From Bacteroidota bacterium (GTDB lineage: Bacteria > Bacteroidota > Bacteroidia > 2-12-FULL-35-15), in contig CANFRC010000009.1 in the NCBI GenBank assembly GCA_947449315.1, forward strand, positions 1 to 64,000: a stretch of DNA of 64,000 nucleotides. Reading direction: 5' to 3'. The notes below the pieces were generated by a model. The model saw nothing but the letters and a program-made list of their open reading frames with translations. It made no database searches and had not been told where the DNA came from. A program made the position numbers and the translations under genes. This document shows positions 53,802 through 63,731 of this stretch, one piece after another (position 1 is the first letter of the stretch; each line of letters begins with the position of its first letter).

Positions 53802-54128
53802 TTATTTTTTTTCTTCTACCAAAACAAAGATCTCTTCATTGTCTCGCTTCATGAGGTATTTTTCTCTTGCAAACTTTTCTAGAGTTTTTGGATTGGTATA
53901 TAATTCATTGATAACAGAAGTGATACCAAAGATCTCTTTTGCATAATAATTTCTTTCTTCTTGCAATTGTTTTACTTGCTTTCTAAATTCTATTTGTGTT
54001 TTTAAGTCGTTCTTATCAAAAAAAACTACCCAAACGAATAATGTGGTAATTGTTAAAAAATACTTATTCTTAAATATGGAAAATACTTTCTTCATTTTTT
54101 CAATTAATTTAGACAAAAATAACTTCAT
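53802..54128 (-). CDS. Septum formation initiator (FtsB/DivIC-like)
   Basis: A roughly 108-residue bitopic protein. A short cytoplasmic part, a membrane helix (YFLTITTLFVWVVFF), and a coiled coil (KTQIEFRKQVKQLQEERNYYAKEI) make the FtsB/DivIC plan, and the end EKFAREKYLMKRDNEEIFVL matches family sequences. It would join the FtsL-FtsB complex at the division site. I use ATG 54128; ATG 54095 is also possible, and a TTG at 54137 is less likely. Confidence 0.83.
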   Translation of the reverse strand: MKLFLSKLIEKMKKVFSIFKNKYFLTITTLFVWVVFFDKNDLKTQIEFRKQVKQLQEERNYYAKEIFGITSVINELYTNPKTLEKFAREKYLMKRDNEEIFVLVEEKK

Positions 54129-54182
54129 TTCAGCCAAAATATCAACTTAATAAAATACGTTATCAACTAAAAAATTAACAAT

Positions 54183-54926
54183 GTGCTAAGACAACTCGTT
54201 ATTTTTATAGGCTTACTCTTCTGTTTTCAATTGCCAGCGCAGAGTTTCAAGGCCGAACAGCAAAAATATGCTCGTGTAAAAACCGCTTATTCTGAAAAGT
54301 GGGAAAGTTTAAAAGCTGAAATTGATAAGAAAGGCATCAATAAAGATGGATTTGAGATGTTCATCCGTGTTTTCAAGAATGAAAAAATTCTTGAGGTATG
54401 GCTGAAATCAAAAGACCAGCAGGAATACAAACTTTTTAAAACGTATAATATCTGTGCATCTTCGGGAGTTCTTGGCCCTAAACGACAGCAAGGGGATGCA
54501 CAGGTGCCGGAAGGGTTTTACAACGTTGCTTCATACAACCCATACAGCAGTTATTATTTATCTTTAGGACTAAGTTATCCAAACACGAGTGATAAAATAA
54601 TTGGCAAAAGGAATTTAGGTGGCGATATCATGATCCACGGTAATTGTGTTACTATTGGTTGTATACCATTAACAGACAACTCTATCAAAGAAGTATATGT
54701 AATGGCGGTTGAGGCTCGCAATAAAGGAGAACAAAACATCCCTGTTCATATTTTCCCTACTAAAATGGATGAAAAAAGAATGATCTTTTTATACAATGAG
54801 TCGGATGAGAATACAGCATTAATGAATTTTTGGAAAAATATAAAGACCGGCTATGATTATTTTGAAAAAAATAAGAACTTGCCTAGAGTAACTACTAATA
54901 AGGTAGGGAAATACATTTTTAACTAG
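54183..54926 (+). CDS. L,D-transpeptidase family protein (YafK-like)
   Basis: A 247-residue exported YkuD-domain enzyme that would make or cleave peptidoglycan cross-links through a cysteine. The signal peptide ends near LPAQ (residue 20). The catalytic motif is HGN-x4-GC, with His152 and Cys160 (IHGNCVTIGC), resembling YafK rather than the large ErfK group. The start is GTG at 54183; an ATG two bases earlier runs into a stop at once. It is divergent from the septum protein, which is a suggestive cell-wall pairing. Confidence 0.87.
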   Translation: MLRQLVIFIGLLFCFQLPAQSFKAEQQKYARVKTAYSEKWESLKAEIDKKGINKDGFEMFIRVFKNEKILEVWLKSKDQQEYKLFKTYNICASSGVLGPKRQQGDAQVPEGFYNVASYNPYSSYYLSLGLSYPNTSDKIIGKRNLGGDIMIHGNCVTIGCIPLTDNSIKEVYVMAVEARNKGEQNIPVHIFPTKMDEKRMIFLYNESDENTALMNFWKNIKTGYDYFEKNKNLPRVTTNKVGKYIFN

Positions 54927-55131
54927 GAAGTTTAGCTATCCTGTACATGTAGTGCTTGCTCGTTGGCAATACAGCAGCATATTTTTATAATAATCCGGTT
55001 TTTTGAGAAAAAAATCCTTGTTCCAAAAACCAAGTCATTTTCTTCAGCCTTGTTTTTCAATTTTGTACTTGACGATCATTGATAAATACAATTTCAGTCT
55101 CTAAATCTTTAACAAATATTAAATTAATTGA

Positions 55132-55139
55132 TAATTTTG
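55132..55139 (+). promoter_or_regulatory. -7 element of the gene at 55160
   Basis: TAATTTTG, 20 bp before the ATG. It lies inside the TTG-initiated extension, which is one reason to reject that start. Confidence 0.5.
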
Positions 55140-55159
55140 TTTCTCAATTAATTATTAAA

Positions 55160-55699
55160 ATGGAATATATAGGTAAACGTATCAGCATCAAAAGAGATGA
55201 TAAAGGAATGAGTATTGTAATTCTTTCAACTGCTGATAAGGTAAAAAAGATTCTACTTTTTTGTTGGTTTTTTCTTTGGACGTTAAGTGGTGTCATTGTA
55301 CTTTCTCAATACTTTTTAATTCATGATCAGCAAACACGAGCAGCTCTAATCGTATGGTTGGGCTTTTGGGCTTATTTTGAATACAAGACCTTTAAAGCTG
55401 TTATGTGGAGGAGTTTTGGTGTTGAAAAGATAAAATTACGAGATGGTAAATTCTTATATAAAAAAGATGTCTCCGGAAAAGGAAAAATAAACGCCTATAA
55501 TTTTGATTTTATAAAGGATGTAAGAATAATTGAGCAGAAAAATAATTCTTTTTTTGAAAATTTGAACAACTCCTATTGGGTAATTGCAGGTGAAAAGATA
55601 GCATTTGATTATGAAGGAAAAGAAGTGAAATTAGCTCTTCAGTTGGACGAAGCTGATACAAAAGCATTATTCAAAGTAATCAAAGCCAAGATAAAATAG
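55160..55699 (+). CDS. Hypothetical protein with two membrane helices
   Basis: A 179-residue protein with two hydrophobic segments near residues 33-53 and 62-80, then a soluble C-terminal part with alternating strands (KIKLRDGKFLYKK, GEKIAFDYEGKEVKLALQL). It looks like a PH-domain-like membrane protein but I cannot prove that. I start it at ATG 55160 (MEYIGKRISIK). Convergent with the GNAT gene. Confidence 0.65.
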   Translation: MEYIGKRISIKRDDKGMSIVILSTADKVKKILLFCWFFLWTLSGVIVLSQYFLIHDQQTRAALIVWLGFWAYFEYKTFKAVMWRSFGVEKIKLRDGKFLYKKDVSGKGKINAYNFDFIKDVRIIEQKNNSFFENLNNSYWVIAGEKIAFDYEGKEVKLALQLDEADTKALFKVIKAKIK

Positions 55700-55716
55700 A
55701 ATCTGAAACAAGAATT

Positions 55717-56163
55717 TCATTTGAATTCTTTGATCATAAGATAATGCTGGATTTGATTCCACATTAAGAAGCTTTTTTCTTTTATTGAATAATTACATTT
55801 TTTGTAAAAGTCGATAGCATTTTCTCTAGCTTGAAGGATCATTGAGGAAGCGCCTTCATTTTGAGCTTTCAATTCTGCATATTCAATTAATCTTCGTCCT
55901 ATACCCAAGCCTTGTGAATCCTTTTTAACAGCCATAAATCGCAACTGTGCTTCTGTATGGGAGTTAAATTGCAAACGGCATACACCAAGTACAGAATTGT
56001 TTTCATCAATAGCCATAAGATGAATGGATGTATTTTCATTTTCATCCTTTTCACTGCCCAATGGTTGATTCCATGGTTTGCGAAGGACTTCATATCGAAG
56101 AAAAAAATAAGCCTCAAACTCTTTTGGAGTTTGAGGCTCAATAATACGTATGGGTTGTTTCAT
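55717..56163 (-). CDS. GNAT family N-acetyltransferase
   Basis: A 148-residue acetyl-CoA-dependent transferase. Motif A is seen in LRFMAVKKDSQGLGIGRRLIEYAE, with the acetyl-CoA loop QGLGIG, and the later FYKKCNYSIKEKSFLMW is typical. Acceptor unknown. The start is ATG 56163 (MKQPIRII), 8 bp after the stop of the upstream outer-membrane protein gene, so the two form one unit. Confidence 0.87.
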   Translation of the reverse strand: MKQPIRIIEPQTPKEFEAYFFLRYEVLRKPWNQPLGSEKDENENTSIHLMAIDENNSVLGVCRLQFNSHTEAQLRFMAVKKDSQGLGIGRRLIEYAELKAQNEGASSMILQARENAIDFYKKCNYSIKEKSFLMWNQIQHYLMIKEFK

Positions 56164-56170
56164 AATAATC

Positions 56171-57148
56171 CTAGTATCTAAAACGCATTCTTTGTTTTTT
56201 AGGAATTTTATATGAAAAAGTAACATTTAAGAACATATAGGCATCTTTATGTTGGGAATGCCCTCTCACTTCACCTGCAGCCGTTTGGTAACCATTTCCG
56301 TCAATACCTGCGGGAAGATTACTAAGAGATGGGTCTGCGAGATCGGCAGCCATGTCGCCACGAGCGGCTCTTAATTTATTATTGTCATAATAAACACCGC
56401 TTACATCATCAATATAGTCGGTAAATGTCTTACGCATTCCTACTTCTACCCCGACAGACCAATATCTGTTAATCGCCTCTTTTACTCCTATACCGTATGG
56501 GATACAAAAAGCAACTCTAGAATACTTCGCTTTTTGTCCTGGTAATCCTTGACCTTCTGTACCTAATGGTTGAAGATTTTCCCAACTACCATAGTAGAAA
56601 GCTTTTGGATTAAAATAAAATCCTCCGACCCCTAAAAATAGATAGGCCTGAAAGTCGTAGGACTTAAATCCTCTCGCATTTTTAATTTTGTATCGGGCAC
56701 CTTGTTGTTCTCTTGTAAGAAAAAATTCACCTTGCAATGATAATTCGAAGATATTTGATTTGAAACTAAGATTTCTATTTTGACGATAAGGTTCCTTCGT
56801 TAATTTATCGGATCCTTTAACTAATTCATAATACAAGCCACCTTTAATAGCAAAATGGTTGTTTAATTTAAAACGTCCCGCAATTTGTGCTGAAGGTGCG
56901 GTTGCTTTTATTTCAAGATCTCTTACAAAAAAAGTTCCTGTTTGATTTGCTCCTCCTAATTCGCCAAGAAAATTAGATGCGCCAACTCCTAATATTAATT
57001 CAGGACGAGGGTTGTTCTTTCTTCGATAGAAGCTACTTGTGCTAGTTTTAAACCTTTTTGCACGAAAATGCCTATATTGAGCAGACGAAATAAAAGGCGA
57101 AATAACTAATAGTAATAGTATTAATTTTTTAAGCATCTTTTTAAGCAT
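56171..57148 (-). CDS. Outer-membrane beta-barrel protein (DUF6089-like)
   Basis: A 325-residue exported protein. The signal peptide (MLKKMLKK then a hydrophobic core, ending SSAQY) is followed by a barrel with PELILGVGASNFLGELGG at the start and a C-terminus of YMFLNVTFSYKI. The pattern fits the DUF6089/outer-membrane family common in Bacteroidota. Start at ATG 57148; a -7 element at 57169-57176 excludes starts further upstream. Function unknown. Confidence 0.82.
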   Translation of the reverse strand: MLKKMLKKLILLLLVISPFISSAQYRHFRAKRFKTSTSSFYRRKNNPRPELILGVGASNFLGELGGANQTGTFFVRDLEIKATAPSAQIAGRFKLNNHFAIKGGLYYELVKGSDKLTKEPYRQNRNLSFKSNIFELSLQGEFFLTREQQGARYKIKNARGFKSYDFQAYLFLGVGGFYFNPKAFYYGSWENLQPLGTEGQGLPGQKAKYSRVAFCIPYGIGVKEAINRYWSVGVEVGMRKTFTDYIDDVSGVYYDNNKLRAARGDMAADLADPSLSNLPAGIDGNGYQTAAGEVRGHSQHKDAYMFLNVTFSYKIPKKQRMRFRY

Positions 57149-57168
57149 TTTTTCTTTAGAGATAATAG

Positions 57169-57176
57169 CAAATATA
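57169..57176 (-). promoter_or_regulatory. -7 element of the outer-membrane protein gene
   Basis: TATATTTG on the minus strand, 20 bp before the ATG at 57148. Confidence 0.6.
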
Positions 57177-57184
57177 ATAAACAA

Positions 57185-57570
57185 ATATAGAAAATAAATT
57201 TACAATAATCAAGTTTTTTCATGTTTATAACACAATTCGTAATTTAATACCTAAATAAATGCCAAAACACCGATTTAATCACTTGGCAAAGTTCGGTTTT
57301 AAAAAAAAGAAAATCAAATCACAATTTGGTCATTTTTAAGGAGTCGAAGGAAGTTAGTGAGAGTAAATAATGTAGTTCTAGCTTGCGTTTAAAACTCATT
57401 CTGCTATTCGATCGGGTAAGCGCAATAAAACATAAAGGACCCGAATTCCAATCACCTATGCGAAAGAAGCGTGCATGATCTACACCACAAATGTTTGTTC
57501 TGGAAATTATTGCAGAATTACTTGGCCACATTTCTGCTCCTCCGATATTTTAACACGCGTATTTACTAGC
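57185..57570. other. Intergenic region with an orphan open frame
   Basis: No recognised gene. A frame on the minus strand (57319-57531, 70 codons) starts with ATG and its composition is visibly more balanced than the AT-rich intergenic sequence around it, with a Ser/Arg/Leu-rich product (TRSNSRMSFKRKLELHYLL). It may be a repeated-element remnant. I do not call it a gene. Confidence 0.3.
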
Positions 57571-59136
57571 CTATCCGTTATATTCACCAAATACATTGCG
57601 CATCACATCAGCAATTTCGCCCAAAGTAGCATATTCTTCAGCGGCATTCAGAATAACTGGCATCAAATTAACTTCTGCACGCGCACTTTCATCTAATTTT
57701 TTCAAAACCAATTCCACCTTTTCATTATCCCGTTCGGCTTTCACTTGATTGATTTTATCAATCTGCAACTGACGAATAGAATCATCTACAGTAAAAATAT
57801 CTTTTAATGGCACCTCTTCACTTGCAAATTTATTCACGCCAACGATCACTTTTTCCCCTGATTGGATATCTCTTTGGTATTTATAGGCCGATGCAGCAAT
57901 CTCGTTTTGCATATATCCTTGCTCGATTGCATCAACAGAACCTCCCATCGCATCAATTTTTTTGATGTAATCCCAAGCAGCTTCCTCTATTTCATTGGTC
58001 AAAGCTTCCACAAAATAAGATCCAGCCAATGGATCAACAGTGTCAACGACTCCACTTTCGAAACCAATGATCTGCTGCGTTCTTAATGCAATTCGAGCTG
58101 CTTCCTCTGTCGGCAAAGCAATCGCCTCATCAAATCCATTGGTATGCAAACTCTGTGTTCCACCTAATACAGCAGACAACGCTTGAATAGTTACCCTTGG
58201 AATATTATTCTGAGGCTGCTGGGCTGTTAATGTTGAACCACCTGTTTGCGTATGAAAACGAAGCATCTGAGCTCGAGGATCTGTGGCTCCTAACTCCTTG
58301 GTTATTTTTGCCCACATTCTTCTTGCTGCTCTGAACTTCGCCACCTCTTCAAACATGTTATTGTGCGCGTTAAAAAAGAAAGATAATCTCTTAGCAAAAA
58401 CATTGATATCCAATCCTTTATCTATTGCAGCCTTAAGGTATGCTTTACCATTTGAAAGGGTAAATGCAAGCTCTTGAACGGCTGTTGAACCCGCTTCACG
58501 AATATGGTAACCCGATATGGAAATTGTATTCCATTTTGGCACTTCTTTACTGCAGTATTCAAAAATATCAGTAATTATTCGCATGCTTGGTTTAGGAGGA
58601 TAAATATATGTTCCTCGGGCAGCATACTCCTTTAAAATATCATTCTGAATGGTACCTGAAATTTTCTTCAGGTCAGCACCTTGCTTTTTCGCCAATGCGA
58701 TATACATCGACAACAATATAGATGCAGTTGAATTGATGGTCATGGAAGTCGTGATATCTTCCAATTTGATCTTATCAAATAATATTTCAATGTCTCTTAG
58801 GGAATCGATTGCTACTCCAGCTTTTCCTACCTCTCCATCAGCAAAGTCATGATTACTATCGTATCCAATCTGGGTCGGAAGGTCGAATGCTACCGATAAT
58901 CCTGTCGTTCCATTGTTAAGCAAATAATGGTACCGTTTGTTGGATTCTTCTGCGGTAGAAAAACCTGCATATTGACGCATTGTCCAGAGTTTACTCCGAT
59001 ACATCGTTGCCTGAACTCCTCTGGTAAAAGGATATTCACCCGGTTGCTCATCAGCAACATCTATTTTTTGATATACTCTTCTAATTTCAATGTCTGAATC
59101 AGTTAAAAATTTTGCTTTACGCTCTTTTTCTTCCAT
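57571..59136 (-). CDS. Methylmalonyl-CoA mutase family catalytic subunit (no B12 domain)
   Basis: A 521-residue acyl-CoA mutase large subunit. Motifs include [47 protein letters not shown] and [13 protein letters not shown], all near substrate and B12 in known mutases. It ends at the catalytic TIM barrel without the C-terminal cobalamin-binding domain (about 130 residues), so it needs a separate small subunit, as in archaeal and some bacterial enzymes. The substrate may be methylmalonyl-, isobutyryl- or another acyl-CoA. The upstream gene is 3 bp away. Confidence 0.88.
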   Translation of the reverse strand: MEEKERKAKFLTDSDIEIRRVYQKIDVADEQPGEYPFTRGVQATMYRSKLWTMRQYAGFSTAEESNKRYHYLLNNGTTGLSVAFDLPTQIGYDSNHDFADGEVGKAGVAIDSLRDIEILFDKIKLEDITTSMTINSTASILLSMYIALAKKQGADLKKISGTIQNDILKEYAARGTYIYPPKPSMRIITDIFEYCSKEVPKWNTISISGYHIREAGSTAVQELAFTLSNGKAYLKAAIDKGLDINVFAKRLSFFFNAHNNMFEEVAKFRAARRMWAKITKELGATDPRAQMLRFHTQTGGSTLTAQQPQNNIPRVTIQALSAVLGGTQSLHTNGFDEAIALPTEEAARIALRTQQIIGFESGVVDTVDPLAGSYFVEALTNEIEEAAWDYIKKIDAMGGSVDAIEQGYMQNEIAASAYKYQRDIQSGEKVIVGVNKFASEEVPLKDIFTVDDSIRQLQIDKINQVKAERDNEKVELVLKKLDESARAEVNLMPVILNAAEEYATLGEIADVMRNVFGEYNG

Positions 59137-59139
59137 AAC

Positions 59140-59658
59140 TTAAAACTCTTTGCCTATTTCTTTTTTAATAAAATCGATTGCTGATTTTGTCGGTAACTCT
59201 GACAATTGTGAAGAAACACCTATAACTGCCTGCGCCAGCTCCATTGCTGAAGCATCAGGTGCAACCCGAGTAGCTGCGACATTCACCAGCTTAATGGTTT
59301 CTTCTTTGGATCGTACTAATATTTCCCATGACTTATTACTCATGTAGATTTGTTGCGATAAATTATGCTCAAATTCACTCCTGATCGTTTTTAATAATTC
59401 GCCCTGAAAATTAGCTGCAGTGCCTACTTTTGTCATTCGCATTACCATACTGTTTGGGTTGATGCGCTCTAAGAAAAGAATAACACGCTCATAAGCCTGC
59501 AAACGTATAGGTGTAATAATAGTTTGATTCGCTAATTTTAGATCCACCACTCTTTTACGACTCTCATGCTCCAAAAAGTTTTTTACCAAGTAATAAGCTG
59601 TAAGAAAAACAATTGCCGCTGGCAATAGAATCTTAACTAATTCAAACATATAATCCAT
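59140..59658 (-). CDS. Hypothetical membrane-anchored protein upstream of the mutase
   Basis: A 172-residue protein with one N-terminal hydrophobic helix (LLPAAIVFLTAYYLV) and a long helical, soluble rest (ERVILFLERINPNSMVMRM, EFEHNLSQQIYMSNKSWEILVRSKEETIKLV). No family recognised. The start is ATG 59658 rather than TTG 59694. It lies 3 bp before the mutase gene, so the two are co-transcribed and a helper role is possible but unproven. Confidence 0.65.
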   Translation of the reverse strand: MDYMFELVKILLPAAIVFLTAYYLVKNFLEHESRKRVVDLKLANQTIITPIRLQAYERVILFLERINPNSMVMRMTKVGTAANFQGELLKTIRSEFEHNLSQQIYMSNKSWEILVRSKEETIKLVNVAATRVAPDASAMELAQAVIGVSSQLSELPTKSAIDFIKKEIGKEF

Positions 59659-59842
59659 AGTAGATACTGAATTTAAGTTTATTTTTTCTGTCAATTAAAA
59701 AAGGTTTAAATAAAATAATGCTATGTTTGTTGCTTATTGACATCGAATATTTATTAAACCAATCTAAATTTGTTGCTAAATATCGTAATTTAGAATTAAT
59801 TATCTACTGCAATATTAAAATCTATTTTAAAAATTACCCTAA

Positions 59843-61327
59843 ATGAAAAAAGCCAGTTTAATCTTATTGATTGTTATTATTCAAGTTTCTGCTTTTGCAA
59901 CCCATATTGTAGGTGGAGATATTACATTAAAGTCGCTGGGGTCCAATAACTTTCAAGTTACACTTCGCTTTTATCGTGATTGTTCAAGTGGAACAGCTGC
60001 TTTTGACAACCCTATTACACTAGGAGTATACGACAAACTTACAAATGCTGAAGCTTTCCAATTTAATTTACCGCTTATTTCAACCCAAATTCTTGCGCTT
60101 GGAGATACCTGTTTTACTCCTACAAACTTGTGTGTTGAAGAAGGTGTATTTTTGGATACAATCAACATTCCTAATAACATAAACGGTTATTACATAAGCT
60201 GGCAACGCTGCTGCAGAAACAACATCATTCTAAATATTGTTTTACCTGGCGATGCAGGAATGGTTTTTTATACTGAAATCCCTAACCCTGCCATCGGCAA
60301 TTCCACACCCGTTTTTGGATCCTATCCCAATGCATACCTGTGCAATTCCCAACCAAATATTCAAAACTTTTCAGCCATCGATGCTGATGGAGATTCTCTT
60401 GTATATTCACTAAGCACTCCTTTGAATGGCAACGCTTCTGCTGTTACACCAATCCCTACGCCGTCATCTGGACCTTACAGCTTAATTACTTGGCAAACAC
60501 CTTACAGTGCTTCTGATATGATAGGAGGCACTCCCGTTTTATCCATTAACTCATCCACCGGGATCCTAACAGCAAATCCCGTTACCTTGGGAATTTTTGT
60601 TTTTGCAGTAACAGTTGAGGAATTCAGATCCGGAATAAAAATTGGAGAAATCAGAAGAGACATCCAATATCAAGTTATACCTTGTAATACAAATCAAGCG
60701 CCTGTATTTACTTCACCTTCCACTAACCCAACAACCTATTCAATCGTTGCAGGTGATTCTATTTGCATACCAGTAAAAGCAAATGATATCAATTCCGATT
60801 GGGTTGGATTAAGTGCCTCATCCGAACTATTTATCAATCCAACAACCTCCTCAAACACTAGTTTTGCTTCTGACAGTGCCATTGCAAACGTTCAGTCAAC
60901 CTTGTGTTTCGAATCTACTTGCGCAGATATCCGTGATACTCCCTATAAAGTTATATTTTATGCACGTGATTATTCTTGTTATGGAACAAATACAGTCACT
61001 AACATTATTTATATTAACGTTTTGTCACCTTTAGAAGGTCAACTGGATAAAATAATTCCTAATATTTTCACTCCAAATAACGATGGGAATAACGACTTTT
61101 TTAAAGTGAATGCTAAAAACATCAATTATTGTTTTGATGCCTTCAAAATATCCGTATACAATCGTTGGGGACAATTAGAATTTGAATCCGACGACTTTCA
61201 TTTTAAATGGGATGGAAAAAACAAACAAGGAATGGCACAATCTGATGGTGTTTATTATTATACCATTGAAGGTAATTTTAAAAATAATAGTTTTAACTAC
61301 AAAGGGAATTTACAACTCATAAGATAA
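59843..61327 (+). CDS. Secreted protein with gliding-motility-associated T9SS type B domain
   Basis: A 494-residue exported protein. The signal peptide ends near SAFA (residue 19), and the mature protein starts THIVGGDITLKSLG, a pattern common in Bacteroidota surface proteins. Middle parts are beta-rich, with FSAIDADGDSLVYSLS and a WQTPYSASDM segment. The last 90 residues, from IPNIFTPNNDGNNDFF to YYTIEGNF and KGNLQLIR, are the CHU_C/gliding-motility T9SS type B sorting domain. Many Cys residues suggest disulfides. Function unknown. Confidence 0.87.
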   Translation: MKKASLILLIVIIQVSAFATHIVGGDITLKSLGSNNFQVTLRFYRDCSSGTAAFDNPITLGVYDKLTNAEAFQFNLPLISTQILALGDTCFTPTNLCVEEGVFLDTINIPNNINGYYISWQRCCRNNIILNIVLPGDAGMVFYTEIPNPAIGNSTPVFGSYPNAYLCNSQPNIQNFSAIDADGDSLVYSLSTPLNGNASAVTPIPTPSSGPYSLITWQTPYSASDMIGGTPVLSINSSTGILTANPVTLGIFVFAVTVEEFRSGIKIGEIRRDIQYQVIPCNTNQAPVFTSPSTNPTTYSIVAGDSICIPVKANDINSDWVGLSASSELFINPTTSSNTSFASDSAIANVQSTLCFESTCADIRDTPYKVIFYARDYSCYGTNTVTNIIYINVLSPLEGQLDKIIPNIFTPNNDGNNDFFKVNAKNINYCFDAFKISVYNRWGQLEFESDDFHFKWDGKNKQGMAQSDGVYYYTIEGNFKNNSFNYKGNLQLIR

Positions 61328-61519
61328 ACAAAAACGTATAAAGCGCGTTTAAAGCATAATTAAAGATATTTAAACGATTGGGAATACGAAAGTGAATCCC
61401 AGCATTAAACTATTTATGAAAATAATGTGAATCCCTCATTGGGTTTTTATTTTTTAACTTATTTTCCCTTAAAAAACGACAACTTGGCTTAATTAACATT
61501 TTAGATGATACAATTTTAG

Positions 61520-61527
61520 TAGATTTG
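61520..61527 (+). promoter_or_regulatory. -7 element of the aminotransferase gene at 61551
   Basis: TAGATTTG, 23 bp before the ATG. It overlaps upstream in-frame codons and so supports the ATG at 61551. Confidence 0.55.
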
Positions 61528-61550
61528 TGCTCTCTAAACTAGAATTAATT

Positions 61551-62744
61551 ATGAGCAAATTATCTGATAGAATAAATAATTTAGCGGAATCACAAACACT
61601 TGCAATGGCTAAAAAAAGTCGTGAATTGCAATCTCAAGGAAAAGATATCATCAGCCTTAGTATAGGTGAGCCCGATTTTAACACTCCTGATTTTATTAAA
61701 GAAGCTGCTAAACGCGCTATTGATAATAACATTACCCGATACTCCCCTGTTGCAGGATACCCTGATCTGCGAAAAGCTATTTCTGAAAAATTTAAACGTG
61801 ATAACAATTTGTCCTATACTCCTGAACAAATTGTTGTCTCTACAGGTGCAAAACAGTCAATTGCTAATATCATTTTGAGTATGGTAAACCCTGGCGAAGA
61901 GGTGATTGTTCCTGTTCCATATTGGGTAAGCTATATCGAAACTATAAAACTTGCAGAAGGTATTCCTGTTACCATTCCTACTACTGTGGAATCTAATTTC
62001 AAGATCACACCTGAACAACTAAAAAAAGCGATCACTTCTAAAACAAAAATGATTGTTTTTAGTACTCCTTGTAATCCAAGTGGTTCTGTATATAACAAAG
62101 AGGAATTAAAAGCTTTAGCGGAAGTGATCATTCAGTTTCCTGACATTTATATTATTTCAGATGAGATTTATGAATACATTAATTTTATTGGGAAACACGA
62201 GAGTATTGCTCAATTTGACTTTATATACGATCGAGTAATAACTGTAAATGGAATGTCGAAAGGATTTGCCATGACGGGTTGGAGGATTGGATATATTGGA
62301 GCTCCGCTTTGGATTTCTCAAGCCTGCGAAAAAATGCAAGGTCAATTTACTTCCGGAACATCCTCTATTTCTCAAATGGCTGCTTTAGAAGCTGCAAAAG
62401 CAGACCCTTCTGTTACTTTTGAGATGCGCGAAGCATTTAAAAAACGAAGAGATTTAGTTTTAGGTCTTTTAAATGAGATCCCTGGATTAAAAACCAATAC
62501 ACCTGATGGCGCCTTTTATATTTTCCCAGATATCTCTTCTTATTTTGGAAAATCATATAACATGTACCAGATAAAAAACTCAAATGATTTGAGTATGTTC
62601 TTATTGGAAGAAGGAAATATCGCACTTGTTTCCGGAGATGCTTTCGGTGACGACAATTGCATTCGGTTTTCATATGCAACTTCCGAGAAAATATTAATAG
62701 AAGCAGTAAAAAGAATAAAAGAAGCATTAGCAAAATTAAAATAA
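61551..62744 (+). CDS. Class I PLP-dependent aminotransferase (aspartate type)
   Basis: A 397-residue fold-type I aminotransferase, close in pattern to bacterial aspartate aminotransferase AspB: SIGEPDFNTPDFIKEAA, YSPVAGYPDLRKAI, the CNPSGSVY strand, and the PLP lysine in SKGFAMTGWRIGY. Likely reaction is aspartate with 2-oxoglutarate, though specificity is inferred. Its stop overlaps the start of the next gene (TAATG), so translation is coupled. Confidence 0.92.
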   Translation: MSKLSDRINNLAESQTLAMAKKSRELQSQGKDIISLSIGEPDFNTPDFIKEAAKRAIDNNITRYSPVAGYPDLRKAISEKFKRDNNLSYTPEQIVVSTGAKQSIANIILSMVNPGEEVIVPVPYWVSYIETIKLAEGIPVTIPTTVESNFKITPEQLKKAITSKTKMIVFSTPCNPSGSVYNKEELKALAEVIIQFPDIYIISDEIYEYINFIGKHESIAQFDFIYDRVITVNGMSKGFAMTGWRIGYIGAPLWISQACEKMQGQFTSGTSSISQMAALEAAKADPSVTFEMREAFKKRRDLVLGLLNEIPGLKTNTPDGAFYIFPDISSYFGKSYNMYQIKNSNDLSMFLLEEGNIALVSGDAFGDDNCIRFSYATSEKILIEAVKRIKEALAKLK

Positions 62745-63730
62745 TGTCGATACAGGAACTATTCAGATCTTTTAATAAACTAAATGTATTGATCATTGGA
62801 GATGTAATGATTGATGCTTACATGTGGGGAAATGTAAATAGAATTTCACCGGAAGCTCCAGTGCCTATTGTAGCTGTCAACAAAAGAGAAAACAGATTAG
62901 GGGGTGCAGCAAATGTAGCTTTAAATATTCAGGCTATGGGTGCTAATCCTATATTGTGCTCTGTAATAGGCGATGACGATGCTGCTAAATTATTCCACTC
63001 CCTTTTAAAAGATCAAAAATTATCTTCTAAAGGCATCATCAATAGTAAAAAACGTATCACCACAGTAAAAACACGCGTTATCAGCAATAACCATCAAATG
63101 ATTCGCGTAGATGAAGAAATTGAAACAGCTATCAACGAGAAAGATGTGGAAGCACTTTTATCTCAAATAAAAAAATTGATCATATCAGAAAAAATTGATG
63201 TCATCATTTTTGAGGATTATGATAAAGGCTGCATCACAGAAGATGTAATAAAAAAAATAATTGCATTAGCGAAACAAAAAAACATTCCAACTGTTGTAGA
63301 TCCTAAGAAGAAAAACTTTTTAGCTTACCAAGGAGTAAGTTTATTTAAGCCCAATTTAAAAGAATTGAAAGAAGGCTTGAAAATTGAATTCGATCATACT
63401 AAAATAAAAGAGTTGGATAAAATTGTTGATGCTTTTATCAGAAAACAAAACATTACAACAGCGCTTATCACACTTTCAGAAAAAGGTGTATATACGCACA
63501 GTGCAAAAACAAAGGCCTTAGTGCCCGCACACATACGAGACATAACTGATGTTTCAGGTGCTGGCGACACTGTGGTTAGTGTTGCAGCGCTTTGCCTTGC
63601 ACTTAAACTTTCACCCGTAACTACTGCAACACTTGCCAATTTAGCAGGTGGATTAGTTTGTGAAAAAGTTGGTGTTGTGCCAATCGATAAGAAACAATTG
63701 CTGGAAGAAGCAGTAAGACTAAAACTTTAA
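62744..63730 (+). CDS. rfaE1: D-glycero-beta-D-manno-heptose-7-phosphate kinase (RfaE1-like)
   Basis: A 328-residue PfkB-family sugar kinase. Features are IIGDVMIDAYMWG, RLGGAANVALN (substrate), KPNLKELKEG and the DVSGAGDTVVSVAAL catalytic motif with the Asp. It corresponds to the N-terminal half of HldE and lacks the nucleotidyltransferase half, so a separate RfaE2 is expected. It makes ADP-heptose precursor for lipopolysaccharide in known systems. Its ATG overlaps the stop of the preceding gene by one base. Confidence 0.85.
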   Translation: MSIQELFRSFNKLNVLIIGDVMIDAYMWGNVNRISPEAPVPIVAVNKRENRLGGAANVALNIQAMGANPILCSVIGDDDAAKLFHSLLKDQKLSSKGIINSKKRITTVKTRVISNNHQMIRVDEEIETAINEKDVEALLSQIKKLIISEKIDVIIFEDYDKGCITEDVIKKIIALAKQKNIPTVVDPKKKNFLAYQGVSLFKPNLKELKEGLKIEFDHTKIKELDKIVDAFIRKQNITTALITLSEKGVYTHSAKTKALVPAHIRDITDVSGAGDTVVSVAALCLALKLSPVTTATLANLAGGLVCEKVGVVPIDKKQLLEEAVRLKL

Positions 63731-63731
63731 G

